Shown piece after piece: positions 39,090 through 47,563 of a DNA stretch of 64,000 nucleotides; the first letter of the stretch is position 1; each line of letters begins with the position of its first letter. A program made the translations under genes and the position numbers. The DNA is from Pseudoduganella sp. (GTDB lineage Bacteria > Pseudomonadota > Gammaproteobacteria > Burkholderiales > Burkholderiaceae_D), in the NCBI GenBank assembly GCA_021323265.1, contig JAJTCO010000011.1:1-64000 (forward strand). Direction: 5' to 3'. Below the pieces are notes generated by a model. That model searched no databases, was not told the origin of the DNA, and worked only from the letters and a program-made list of their open reading frames with translations.

Positions 39090-39578
39090 TTAATACGGGT
39101 CCGGCGCCCAGACCGCGTACATCTCGCCGTCGTCCTCCACCCCGGCTTCGCGGAAGCCGCAGGTGGCGTACAGCTCCTTCGCCACGGCGTTGTCCGGCTG
39201 GTAGCTGGTCCAGATGCGCCGCATGTCGCCGTGCTTGCCGATTTCTGCCAGCGCCAGCTCCACCGCGCGCCGGCCGTGGCCGCGGCCCTGGTGGCGGCGG
39301 TCCACCAGCAGGTGGTAGAGCGCATAGTCGCCCGGCTCGTCGCCGGCGCCCGGCGCGGCGTACATGAGGAAGCCCACCACGCCATCCTTGTCCACGATCG
39401 CGCGGCAATGGTAGTTCGGGTGGAAGCTCGCTTCGGCGATTGCGTACATGGTGTCGGCCGCATGGTCCTGCTGGTGCGCATGCAGCTCCAGCTCGGCGAT
39501 ATCGGCGAAATTTTCCTTGCTGACCACGTGCAGGTTGGTCGTGATCCATTTCCGCAGGAAGCGTTGATAGGGTCGCAT
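39090..39578 (-). CDS. GNAT-family N-acetyltransferase
   Basis: The 162-residue acetyltransferase carries the acetyl-CoA loop RRHQGRGHG after LYHLLVDR, then NAVAKELYATCGFRE, resembling PaiA/SpeG-type polyamine or small-molecule acetyltransferases. AAGGAG lies 9 bases before the ATG. Upstream, in order, are a strong promoter, a 13-residue leader peptide, a hairpin and an intrinsic terminator, so expression seems to be controlled by attenuation. The substrate is unknown; a drug or polyamine is plausible given this regulation. Confidence 0.88.
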   Translation of the reverse strand: MRPYQRFLRKWITTNLHVVSKENFADIAELELHAHQQDHAADTMYAIAEASFHPNYHCRAIVDKDGVVGFLMYAAPGAGDEPGDYALYHLLVDRRHQGRGHGRRAVELALAEIGKHGDMRRIWTSYQPDNAVAKELYATCGFREAGVEDDGEMYAVWAPDPY

Positions 39579-39633
39579 TTATTCACTCCTTCTTCTGTTG
39601 CACATTGCTGGTGCCGGGGCCCAAAAACAAAAA

Positions 39634-39657
39634 CCCCGGCAAGTTTCCTTACCGGGG
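39634..39657 (-). terminator. Attenuator terminator upstream of the GNAT gene
   Basis: A 10-bp stem with a GAAA tetraloop is followed on the minus strand by TTTTTGTTTTT. It lies between the leader peptide and the GNAT start, 56 bp upstream of the latter, so it must be read through for the gene to be expressed. Confidence 0.85.
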
Positions 39658-39701
39658 TCTCGTCGCGGGACGTCCGGCTCGGGGGTGGCGATTCGCCAGT
39701 G

Positions 39702-39726
39702 GCCCCGAGCGCACGCGCATCGGGGC
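39702..39726 (-). promoter_or_regulatory. Leader hairpin overlapping the leader-peptide stop codon
   Basis: GCCCCGA pairs with TCGGGGC around an 11-base loop. Its first strand begins at the last base of the leader stop codon, so a ribosome stalled or terminating there would melt it and could alter folding of the downstream terminator. Confidence 0.6.
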
Positions 39727-39767
39727 TATCTGGTGTGCTTAAAGCAGTTGATAGCCGTGCGTGGCAT
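39726..39767 (-). CDS. 13-residue leader peptide MPRTAINCFKHTR
   Basis: A short ORF has AAAGGA 7 bases upstream and lies 33-47 bp after a strong promoter, ahead of an intrinsic terminator and the GNAT gene. It has no run of one amino acid, so ordinary amino-acid attenuation is not obvious. Stalling by a translation inhibitor is an alternative. Confidence 0.6.
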   Translation of the reverse strand: MPRTAINCFKHTR

Positions 39768-39812
39768 GGTCGTCCTTTCTTGATCTGGTTGATGAAAATC
39801 TAACGAGCGCTG

Positions 39813-39842
39813 ATTCTGCGCTCTTCAGGAATGTAGTGTCAA
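39813..39842 (-). promoter_or_regulatory. Sigma-70 type promoter of the leader/GNAT transcript
   Basis: On the minus strand a perfect TTGACA (39837-39842) is followed after 18 bp by CAGAAT (39813-39818). It lies immediately upstream of the leader peptide. Confidence 0.65.
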
Positions 39843-39866
39843 GAAAAACTTTGTATAAAAATTCAC

Positions 39867-40586
39867 TCAGCTTGCCTTGTACAGGACATCGATGCGATCG
39901 CTGATTTTCTTGCTGAGCGCAATGGCGGTGGCATAGCGTTCGTACAGCTGGGGATAGGCGACCATTTTGCGCAAGCGTCGTTTGCCGGGCGCGGCAGTCA
40001 CCGCACGGTACGCTTGGTCGCGCGAATCATCCTGCTCCAGCGCGTTGTCCAGGTAGGCGCGCATCTTTTCCTGGTTGCCGCCCCAGGCGCCCTCGGAACG
40101 CCGAATCGCGGGGTGCGCATACTGGTACAAGGTCAAGATGTCGTTGAGCAAAGCTTCGTCTTCGATATTGGTAAGCTTGCCGCCCGACTTGAACCCCTCG
40201 AAGCGGCTCGTGACGGGCACGAAATACCGGTTCACATCGGCCCGCGCGAACTGCTTCTCGAACTGCTCGTCGGGCGCTGCCTTGGGATCGAGCGCGGCCA
40301 GGTATTGATAAGTTGCGTCGGCTTCGCGGTAGGCCTGGACCACGAAGCCCAGGTCCTCGACATCGCGCGCCAGGTCCGATTTCAGCCCGAGCAGGAAGGC
40401 TTTCACCTGCGCCTGCTCGTGGCGGTGCTCGCTCATGCCGTGGAACCAGATGCTGATGCTGACGGCGAACACGATGATCGCGATCTCCAGCGCGATCTCG
40501 CGCAGCTTGTGACCCAGGCCGTGCTCCTTGCTGGCCACCAGGTCGACCACATTCTTGCCGTGCTTTGCTACTTCGAGTTCTGCCAT
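39867..40586 (-). CDS. Hypothetical single-span membrane protein (resembles DUF6090)
   Basis: The 239-residue protein has a charged N-terminus, one transmembrane helix at about residues 30-50 (ALEIAIIVFAVSISIWFHGM) and a helical domain after it. This layout resembles DUF6090 proteins, whose function is unknown. It stands alone on the minus strand, divergent from the DUF6624 gene with a 141-bp gap. Confidence is high that it is a gene and low for the family. Confidence 0.75.
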   Translation of the reverse strand: MAELEVAKHGKNVVDLVASKEHGLGHKLREIALEIAIIVFAVSISIWFHGMSEHRHEQAQVKAFLLGLKSDLARDVEDLGFVVQAYREADATYQYLAALDPKAAPDEQFEKQFARADVNRYFVPVTSRFEGFKSGGKLTNIEDEALLNDILTLYQYAHPAIRRSEGAWGGNQEKMRAYLDNALEQDDSRDQAYRAVTAAPGKRRLRKMVAYPQLYERYATAIALSKKISDRIDVLYKAS

Positions 40587-40727
40587 GTCTGTCCGCCCGT
40601 TGTTATGTCTATCAGGACAATATTAAAAGACCGGCATGATAGCGTGCGTGCGCTGGCGGAAATCTCACGCTTTGTCACAGCAACCAGCCGTGCTCCCTTG
40701 CCGCAGCAGCTTTGCTACTGTTTGTCC

Positions 40728-41444
40728 ATGAACAGCATCCATACGCTCGCGCTGGCAACGTTGATGGCTTGCTGTGGCGTCGCCGCAGCAGCCGAGCGGA
40801 GCCGTATCAGCGTGCATACCGTGGCCGGCGGCAAGGAAGTGGCGCGCATCATGCTGCCCATCGGGCAGCAGCACAGCGTGCAGGTCGAAGCCAACCAGGT
40901 GGAACAGGACCACCGCGGCGCCACGCATGCGCGCGGCAATGTGCGCGTGACCGTCCGCAGTGGCGGCGCCACCACCACCATCGTGGGCGAGGAGATCATC
41001 GTCCGGCGCAAGGTGCTCGACACGCGCGAGCTGGCCGCCTTGCGCGCGCTGGAAGGCATGGGCGCGCCGGGCAAGCGCGACGCCGCGCGCGACCGCAAGG
41101 AACTGGCGCGGCTGAAGACCATCGTCGCTTCCCACGGCTGGCCCGGCGCGCGCTTCGCCGGGCCGGAACTGGCGGCCAACGCCTTCACGGTCCTGATGCG
41201 CACGCCGGACAAGGAGATGGAAGCGCTGCTGCCTGCCCTGCGCGAGGCGCACGCGCAGAACGACATCCCGGGCGCGCAGCTGGCGCAAGCCGAAGACCGG
41301 CTGCGCGTAGCGCGCGGCCAGCCGCAGCGCTACGGCACCCAGCTGGCCAGCGGCAAGCCGGTGATCATCGAGGACGAAAGCGCGCTCGACATCCGGCGCA
41401 AGATGATGGGACTGCCGCCCATGCCGACCACGTCCGGCCACTAG
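40728..41444 (+). CDS. Secreted DUF6624-like protein
   Basis: The 238-residue protein has a signal peptide (LALATLMACCGVAAAA). Its second half matches the DUF6624 pattern: an ELxxL..I...GWPG stretch, A.NAF.VLM...D, a central acidic helix and RYGTQL near the end. The function of the family is unknown. The open frame extends far upstream in other sequence, but the ATG at 40728 begins the signal peptide and is the only sensible start. Confidence 0.8.
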   Translation: MNSIHTLALATLMACCGVAAAAERSRISVHTVAGGKEVARIMLPIGQQHSVQVEANQVEQDHRGATHARGNVRVTVRSGGATTTIVGEEIIVRRKVLDTRELAALRALEGMGAPGKRDAARDRKELARLKTIVASHGWPGARFAGPELAANAFTVLMRTPDKEMEALLPALREAHAQNDIPGAQLAQAEDRLRVARGQPQRYGTQLASGKPVIIEDESALDIRRKMMGLPPMPTTSGH

Positions 41445-41466
41445 CGTCACTGGCTTGCGCAAAAAA

Positions 41467-41503
41467 AATGTCCACCTGAGGGTCTGACCCCGAGGTGGAC
41501 ATT
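41467..41503. terminator. Terminator hairpin between the DUF6624 gene and pckG
   Basis: An 11-bp outer stem (AATGTCCACCT with AGGTGGACATT) encloses an inner GGGTC/GACCC stem. On the minus strand it is followed by T's, so it ends pckG. The inner GGGGTCAGACCC element is a palindrome I recall as widespread at gene ends in Massilia-like genomes. Confidence 0.8.
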
Positions 41504-41522
41504 GCGTTGCTGCGGCTGGGTG

Positions 41523-43385
41523 TTAGCCGTTCAGGCGCTGCTCCAGCTTGGCCATGTTGTCCTTCAGCTCTTGCGGCAGGTGGTAGGCCAGCTTGTCGAA
41601 CAGTTCAGCGTGCAGCTTCAGTTCGGCGCGCCAGGCATCCTTGTCGATCGAGGTGATGGTTTCGAACTCTTCGGCGGTAAACGGCAGGCCGTCCCACATG
41701 ATGTCGCCGTAGCGCGGCGTGGTGCCGAAGATGTTCTCGATGCCGCCGCCGTTGCCTTCCACGCGCTCCAGCATCCACTTCAGCACGCGCATGTTGTCGC
41801 CGAAGCCTGGCCAGACGAAGTGGCCGTTCTCGTCGGTGCGGAACCAGTTGACGCAGAAGATCTTCGGCAGGGTGGCGCCCTTGCCTTCCAGGCGCTTGCC
41901 CATGTCCAGCCAGTGCTGGAAGTAGTCGCTCATGTTGTAGCCCATGAACGGCAGCATGGCGAACGGGTCGCGGCGCACCACGCCCTGCTGGCCGGCGGCC
42001 GCAGCGGTGGTCTCGGAACCCATGGTGGCGGCCATGTACACGCCTTCGATCCAGTTGCGCGCTTCGGTCACCAGCGGCACGGTGGTGGAGCGGCGGCCGC
42101 CGAAGATGAAGGCGGAGATCGGCACGCCGGCAGGATCGTCCCAGGCCGGGTCGATTACCGGGTTCTGCACGGCGGACACGGTGAAGCGTGCGTTCGGATG
42201 CGATGCCTTGGTGCCGGATGCCGGCGTCCAGTCCTTGCCCTGCCAGTCGACCAGGTGCGCAGGCGCTTCCTTGGTCAAGCCTTCCCACCACACGTCGCCG
42301 TCGTCGGTCAGCGCGACGTTGGTGAAGATGGTGTTCTCGTTCAGGCAGGACATGCAGTTCGAGTTGGTCTTGGTGTTGGTGCCCGGCGCCACGCCGAAGT
42401 AGCCCGCTTCCGGGTTGATCGCGTACAGGCGGCCGTCCTTGCCCGGCTTGATCCAGGCGATGTCGTCGCCGATGGTGGTGACCTTCCAGCCGTTGAAGGC
42501 TTTCGGCGGGATCAGCATGGCGAAGTTGGTCTTGCCGCAGGCCGATGGGAAGGCGGCAGCCACGTAGTGCTTCTTGCCTTCCGGCGATTCCACGCCCAGG
42601 ATCAGCATGTGCTCGGCCAGCCAGCCGTCGCCGCCGTTCTTGGCGTCGTTGTAGCCCATGGTGGAGGCGATGCGCAGCGCGAAGCACTTCTTGCCCAGCA
42701 GCGCGTTGCCGCCGTAGCCGGAACCGTAGGACCAGATTTCGCGGGTCTCAGGGAAGTGCACGATGTACTTGGTGGCGTTGCATGGCCACGGCACGTCCTT
42801 CTCGCCGGCCGCCAGCGGCTTGCCGACAGTGTGGATGGCCGGCACGAATTCGCCGTCCGTGCCCAGCACGTCGTACACGGCCTTGCCCATGCGCGTCATG
42901 GTGCGCATGTTGACGGCCACGTATGGGGAATCGGACAGTTCCACGCCGATGTGCGCGATCGGCGAGCCCAGCGGACCCATCGAGAACGGCACCACGTACA
43001 TGGTGCGGCCGGCCATGCAGCCGTCGAACAGGCCGTTCAGGGTGCCGCGCATTTCCTGCGGGTCCATCCAGTTGTTGGTTGGGCCGGCGGCTTCCTTGGT
43101 TTGCGAGCAGATGAAGGTGCGGTCTTCCACGCGCGCCACGTCGGTCGGGTCGGAACAGGCCAGGTAGGAGTTCGGACGCTTGGCCTCGTTCAGCTTCTTC
43201 ATGGTGCCGGCGGCAACCATGTCAGCGCACAGGCGGTCGTACTCTTCCTGCGAGCCGTCGCACCAGTAAATGCGTGCTGGCTTGGTCAATGCGGCGACTT
43301 CCGCCACCCAATTGATCAGCTTTTGCTGTTTGATGTAAGCTGGCGCGTTCATAGTTGCGACGCCTCCCATGATGGGCTGATTCAT
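41523..43385 (-). CDS. pckG: Phosphoenolpyruvate carboxykinase (GTP)
   Basis: The 620-residue enzyme converts oxaloacetate and GTP to PEP, GDP and CO2 at the entry to gluconeogenesis. The GTP-type features are clear: the kinase loop [13 protein letters not shown], substrate-binding [16 protein letters not shown] and [15 protein letters not shown] near the C-terminus. Length is normal for the family. The gene stands alone, with a 363-bp upstream region and its own terminator. Confidence 0.97.
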   Translation of the reverse strand: MNQPIMGGVATMNAPAYIKQQKLINWVAEVAALTKPARIYWCDGSQEEYDRLCADMVAAGTMKKLNEAKRPNSYLACSDPTDVARVEDRTFICSQTKEAAGPTNNWMDPQEMRGTLNGLFDGCMAGRTMYVVPFSMGPLGSPIAHIGVELSDSPYVAVNMRTMTRMGKAVYDVLGTDGEFVPAIHTVGKPLAAGEKDVPWPCNATKYIVHFPETREIWSYGSGYGGNALLGKKCFALRIASTMGYNDAKNGGDGWLAEHMLILGVESPEGKKHYVAAAFPSACGKTNFAMLIPPKAFNGWKVTTIGDDIAWIKPGKDGRLYAINPEAGYFGVAPGTNTKTNSNCMSCLNENTIFTNVALTDDGDVWWEGLTKEAPAHLVDWQGKDWTPASGTKASHPNARFTVSAVQNPVIDPAWDDPAGVPISAFIFGGRRSTTVPLVTEARNWIEGVYMAATMGSETTAAAAGQQGVVRRDPFAMLPFMGYNMSDYFQHWLDMGKRLEGKGATLPKIFCVNWFRTDENGHFVWPGFGDNMRVLKWMLERVEGNGGGIENIFGTTPRYGDIMWDGLPFTAEEFETITSIDKDAWRAELKLHAELFDKLAYHLPQELKDNMAKLEQRLNG

Positions 43386-43748
43386 AGTACCTCCAATGCC
43401 AATAAAGAATTCTGTCTTGTCCCGGCACGGCAGGAATCGTCGTCAGCTGATAGCTTGCGCTCGGAAGATCGGATGCTTCGGCGAATTACGGCGGTTCTGT
43501 CGATGCGCCCGATTTCTCGAGGGCGCGCGCGCCTGGCAAGGGTGGGCACAGGCGCTGGAACATGTGCTAGCGGAAACCCAGCGGGTTTCCCCTGGCCGCG
43601 CTCCCTGAATGGGGCCGATTGTACACCTGCGTCCCTGCCTTTCCGACAAAAATGTAGGAATATTGCCCGAGTAATGTAGTAGGCTATTTGAGATATTCAC
43701 GATCCCGTTATTTCCCTACTATTTTCATCACAAATTCTGCTATCTCCC
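43386..43748. other. Upstream region of pckG and of the dehydrogenase gene
   Basis: The 363-bp divergent region has no convincing gene; the ORFs here are shadows. It holds an 8-bp-stem hairpin at 43572-43590 (GGAAACCC with GGGTTTCC) that would fall in the long pckG leader. The part nearest 43749 is AT-rich and probably holds the dehydrogenase promoter. Confidence 0.5.
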
Positions 43749-44699
43749 ATGAAAATTGCCATCCTCGACGATTACCAAAATGCAACCTGTGGCCTGGAAT
43801 GCTTCCGTCTGCTGGACGGGCACGAGGTCAAGGTGTTCCACAATTCCGTGAAGGGAATGGGACAGCTGGTGGCGCGCCTGGCGCCGTTCGAGGCCCTGGT
43901 CCTGATCCGCGAACGCACCGCTTTCAGCCGCGCTTTGCTGTCCCGGCTGCCGAACCTGAAGGTCATCTCGCAGACGGGCAAGGTGAGCGGCCACATCGAC
44001 ATGGAGGCGTGCCGCGAGCTGGGCATTACCGTGCTGGAAGGGGTGGGTTCGCCCACGGCGCCGGCGGAACTGACGTGGGCCCTGGTGCTGGCGGCGCGGC
44101 GCAAGCTGTTGCCGTACGCGGGCAAGCTGCGCGACGGGCAGTGGCAGCAGGTGTCGATCCGGCCCGAGCACAACACGCTGGGCAAGGTACTGGCGGGCAG
44201 TACGATGGCGATCTGGGGCTACGGCAAGATCGGCAGGCTGGTGGCCGGCTATGCGCGGGCCTTCGGCATGCGCGTGCTGGTCTGGGGCAGCGATGCCAGC
44301 CGCGCCGCCGCCGAGGCCGACGGCCATGCGGCGGCCGACTCGCGCGCGGCCTTCTTTGCCCAGGCCGATGTGCTGTCGCTGCACCTGCGCCTGGCCGACG
44401 CCACGCGCGGCATCGTCGGCGCCGAGGACCTGGCGCGCATGAAGCCCGATGCCCTGTTCGTCAACGTCAGCCGCGCCGAGCTGGTGACGCCCGGCGCGCT
44501 GGAAGCGGCGCTGGCGGCGGGCAGCCCCGGCTATGCCGCGCTGGACGTGTTCGAAACGGAACCGCTGCCGGAAAACTCACCGCTGCTGCGCATGCCCAAC
44601 GTGCTGTGCACGCCGCACCTTGGCTATGTGGAGCAGGACAGCTACGAGCTCTACTTCCGCCACGCCTTCCAGAACCTGGTGCGCCACATCGCGGCCTGA
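43749..44699 (+). CDS. D-2-hydroxyacid dehydrogenase family protein
   Basis: The 316-residue NAD-dependent dehydrogenase has a Rossmann motif WGYGKIGRLVAGYARAFG and the catalytic trio: Arg in VNVSRAEL, Glu in DVFETEPLP and His in TPHLGY. This is the D-lactate/D-3-phosphoglycerate dehydrogenase superfamily. It lies alone between pckG (divergent) and a hypothetical gene (convergent). The substrate cannot be fixed from sequence. Confidence 0.92.
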   Translation: MKIAILDDYQNATCGLECFRLLDGHEVKVFHNSVKGMGQLVARLAPFEALVLIRERTAFSRALLSRLPNLKVISQTGKVSGHIDMEACRELGITVLEGVGSPTAPAELTWALVLAARRKLLPYAGKLRDGQWQQVSIRPEHNTLGKVLAGSTMAIWGYGKIGRLVAGYARAFGMRVLVWGSDASRAAAEADGHAAADSRAAFFAQADVLSLHLRLADATRGIVGAEDLARMKPDALFVNVSRAELVTPGALEAALAAGSPGYAALDVFETEPLPENSPLLRMPNVLCTPHLGYVEQDSYELYFRHAFQNLVRHIAA

Positions 44700-44705
44700 T
44701 ACCGG

Positions 44706-45482
44706 CTAGTTCGCCGGGTCGGTGTCGCACAGCGGCTGCACGCCCATGGCCGACGAGGCGCTCGCCTGCGGCATGGCGTGCACGCGCGACCAGAGGCCGG
44801 CCCAGCCCGGCGGCCAAGCGATGTCCGGGCCGCTGTACGGCGGCAGGGTGGCGCGCACCGGCACCACCGGCACGGGCGGCATGTCCGTCAAGGGCGCGCC
44901 GGGCGGATGCTGCATGTCCAGGCTGTACATATAGCCCGGCAGCAAGGCGTCGCAGACCTGGGCGAACCAGGCGCTGTGGTCTTCGTCGCGCCCGAGCGCC
45001 TGCGCCAGGCCTTGCGGGTCGAACCTGGCCAGCGCGTGCACCAGTTCCTCGGTGCTGGCGCCGGGCTGGTCGCCCCAGCCCATCACGGGATTGAAGATAT
45101 AGTCGGCGCCGGAGCCGTACCAGCCTTCGCGCCAGGAGCGCTGCATCCAGTCGCGCGGCCCGGTAAACAAGTGCCAGCGCCAGTGCAGGCCGGAAGGCTT
45201 GGGCCAGGAGTACAGGTAGAGTTTCTGGTAGCCGGCGCGGTGCAGCTCGCGCACCACGGCCATCAGGCGCGCGTGCGGCATGCGGTCGGGCGGTGCACGG
45301 CGGAAACGGATCGCTTCGCCGTCGGCAAACTGCACTTCGTCGGTGGACAGGTTCAGGTCGAGGGTGCGCGACTCGCTGCCGAAGCGGGCGGAAATCCAGC
45401 CGGTCAGCAGATTGACAGCCGTGATCACGCCATAGCCGCGGTAGCGGTGGAAAATCACGGTTCCTGGTGCGAGCGCTTTCAT
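44706..45482 (-). CDS. Hypothetical protein
   Basis: The 258-residue protein has a start-proximal TVIFHRYRGYGVITAVN, reminiscent of small barrel (CarD/KOW-like) folds, then a Trp-rich middle (LHWRWHLFTGPRDWMQ). No family is recognised with confidence. The ATG at 45482 is preferred; an in-frame ATG at 45587 would extend it by 35 residues almost to the divergent asparaginase start and has no Shine-Dalgarno. It is divergent from that gene and convergent with the dehydrogenase. Confidence 0.65.
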   Translation of the reverse strand: MKALAPGTVIFHRYRGYGVITAVNLLTGWISARFGSESRTLDLNLSTDEVQFADGEAIRFRRAPPDRMPHARLMAVVRELHRAGYQKLYLYSWPKPSGLHWRWHLFTGPRDWMQRSWREGWYGSGADYIFNPVMGWGDQPGASTEELVHALARFDPQGLAQALGRDEDHSAWFAQVCDALLPGYMYSLDMQHPPGAPLTDMPPVPVVPVRATLPPYSGPDIAWPPGWAGLWSRVHAMPQASASSAMGVQPLCDTDPAN

Positions 45483-45598
45483 GGTCTTGCCGGGCAAAAA
45501 ACCCAGTGTAGTCAACAGTGCGGCGGAATGCCAGCCGGATTCGGCAAACATTTTTCGGCTATCATGCACGCCATTCCTTGCTTCCATTCTAATTCATC

Positions 45599-46084
45599 AT
45601 GACCCTGCGCATCATTGCCACCGGCGGCACCTTCGACAAGCATTACAACGAACTGAACGGCACCCTGGCCTTCGCCGAGAGCCACCTGCCGGCCGCCATC
45701 GCGCGGGCGCGCATCACCACGCCCTGCGTGCTGGAAGTGGTGTCGCTGCTGGACTCGCTGGACATGGTCGACGCCGACCGCCAGCGCGTGCTGGCCGCGT
45801 GCCAGGCGGCGCCGGAAAAAGCCATCGTCATCGTGCACGGCACCGACACCATGCCGCAGACGGCCGCCGTGCTGGGCCCGGCCATCCAGGACAAGACCAT
45901 CGTCTTCACCGGCGCCATGATCCCTTACGAGATCGACAACTCGGACGCCTTCTTCAACATGGGGTTTGCCTGCGGCGTGGCGCAAGTGCTGCCGCCGGGC
46001 GTGTATGTGGCCATGAACGGCCAGATCTTTGCCTGGGATAACGTGCAGAAAAACAAGGCGGCTGGAGTCTTCCAGCCGCTCTGA
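45599..46084 (+). CDS. Short asparaginase-domain protein
   Basis: The 161-residue protein corresponds to the N-terminal domain only of type I/II L-asparaginases: TGGTFDK gives the first catalytic Thr and IVHGTDTMPQTA the second Thr/Asp pair. Full enzymes have about 330 residues, so this is half length and natural-looking, with an intact stop right before the dsbD stop. Single-domain forms are known in proteobacteria. Activity on asparagine is uncertain. Confidence 0.85.
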   Translation: MTLRIIATGGTFDKHYNELNGTLAFAESHLPAAIARARITTPCVLEVVSLLDSLDMVDADRQRVLAACQAAPEKAIVIVHGTDTMPQTAAVLGPAIQDKTIVFTGAMIPYEIDNSDAFFNMGFACGVAQVLPPGVYVAMNGQIFAWDNVQKNKAAGVFQPL

Positions 46085-47563
46085 TCACCTGGTTTTCGCC
46101 AGCGCTTGCTGGAAGCGCACGGCGTCCTGGTAGCCGATCACGCGCGCGCGCTCGAGGCCGGCGCCATCGAACAGGAGGATGGCGGGAGGACCGAACAGGC
46201 CGTAGCGTTTCAGCAAGGCCTTGTCGGCGTCGCTGTTTGCCGTGACGTCGGCCTGCAGCAGCAATGCGCCTTCCAGCGCCGCCTTCACGGCCGGCGCACT
46301 AAACGTAAACCGCTCCATCCCCTTGCATGACACGCACCAGTCGGCGTAATAGTCGAGCATAACGCGCCGCCCGTCGGCGCGCGCCTGCGCCAGTTCGGCA
46401 TCCAGCTGCTGCACGCTGGCGACCTGCTTGAACGGCAGCACCGACGCGTGGCGGTTGGCCAGCAGCGGCCACGCCATCCAGGCGGCCAGCGCCAGCAGCA
46501 TGACGCCAAAGGCGCGCTTGACCCATGCCATCCATGCGCCGGCGCGCGGCAACAAGCTGCCGGCCGAGACTCCGACCAGCACCAGCGGTGCGCTCATGCC
46601 GGCCGCGAGCGCGAACAGGGCCGTACCGCCCACCAGCACGTCGCGCGTCTGGCTGATGTAGACCAGGGCGCCGGCCAGCGGCGCCGCGACGCAGGGCCCC
46701 ACCATGAGGGCGGAAATAGCCCCCATGCCGAATACCCCAGCCAGCTTGCCTGCCGTGCGCCGATTGGCGCTGTCGGCCAGGCGCGATTGCAGCGCTGCCG
46801 GCAGCTGGAGTTCGTACAGGCCGAACATCGACATTGCCAGCGCGGCCAGCAGCAGGGCAAAGCCGCCCACCACCCATGGCTGTTGCAGCGCGGCGGCCAG
46901 CCCTTCACCGGCCAGCCCGGCCGCAATGCCGAAGGCGGTATAGACCAGCGCCATGCCGAGCGAGTAGGCGCCCGACAGCAGCAGGCCGCGCTTGCGGCTG
47001 GGCTGCGCGCTGTCGCCGACGATGATCGAGGACAGGATGGGCACCATCGGCAGTACGCATGGCGTAAACGCCAGGCCCAGGCCCAGCAGCAGGAAGAGGG
47101 GAACGACTGCCAGCAGTTGCCGGCCCTGCAGCACCTGCGCCAGCGAACCCGCTGCCTCCAGCGTGGCGCCGGAATCCATGGGGGAGTAGCACAGGCCGGC
47201 GTCTGCGCAACCCTGGCTCGTCACGCGCAGCACGAAAGGACCGTCGCCCTGCACCGGCACGCGCAGGGTCACGCGCCCGCGGTAGGTTTCCATGTTCCGG
47301 CCAAAGGTCTGGTCGAATTTGACTTTCCCGGGTGGCAGCTGCGCCGTGCCCAGCCTGGCGCCGTCCGCGCTGAAGCGGAAGCGGTCGCGGTACATGTAGT
47401 AGCCGTCGGCGATCTCGAAACTGACTTCGGCGGTGCCGCCATCGGCCATCCGCGCGGCGAAACGAAAGGCGGCCTCCGGCTCGAGGAAGTCTTGCGCGAC
47501 GGCGACCATGCACGGCACGGCGAACGACAACGCAAGCAGGCATGCCATCAGGCGCCGCATCAT
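46085..47563 (-). CDS. dsbD: Thiol:disulfide interchange protein DsbD
   Basis: The 492-residue DsbD-like protein has a signal peptide, an N-terminal periplasmic domain, a CcdA-like eight-helix membrane domain (FTPCVLPMVPILSS; VGPCVAAPLAGAL, each with its redox Cys) and a C-terminal thioredoxin-like domain with WCVSCK. It passes electrons from cytoplasmic thioredoxin to periplasmic partners. It is a little shorter than E. coli DsbD. Its ATG overlaps the stop of the redoxin gene (ATGA), so the two are coupled. Confidence 0.93.
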   Translation of the reverse strand: MMRRLMACLLALSFAVPCMVAVAQDFLEPEAAFRFAARMADGGTAEVSFEIADGYYMYRDRFRFSADGARLGTAQLPPGKVKFDQTFGRNMETYRGRVTLRVPVQGDGPFVLRVTSQGCADAGLCYSPMDSGATLEAAGSLAQVLQGRQLLAVVPLFLLLGLGLAFTPCVLPMVPILSSIIVGDSAQPSRKRGLLLSGAYSLGMALVYTAFGIAAGLAGEGLAAALQQPWVVGGFALLLAALAMSMFGLYELQLPAALQSRLADSANRRTAGKLAGVFGMGAISALMVGPCVAAPLAGALVYISQTRDVLVGGTALFALAAGMSAPLVLVGVSAGSLLPRAGAWMAWVKRAFGVMLLALAAWMAWPLLANRHASVLPFKQVASVQQLDAELAQARADGRRVMLDYYADWCVSCKGMERFTFSAPAVKAALEGALLLQADVTANSDADKALLKRYGLFGPPAILLFDGAGLERARVIGYQDAVRFQQALAKTR

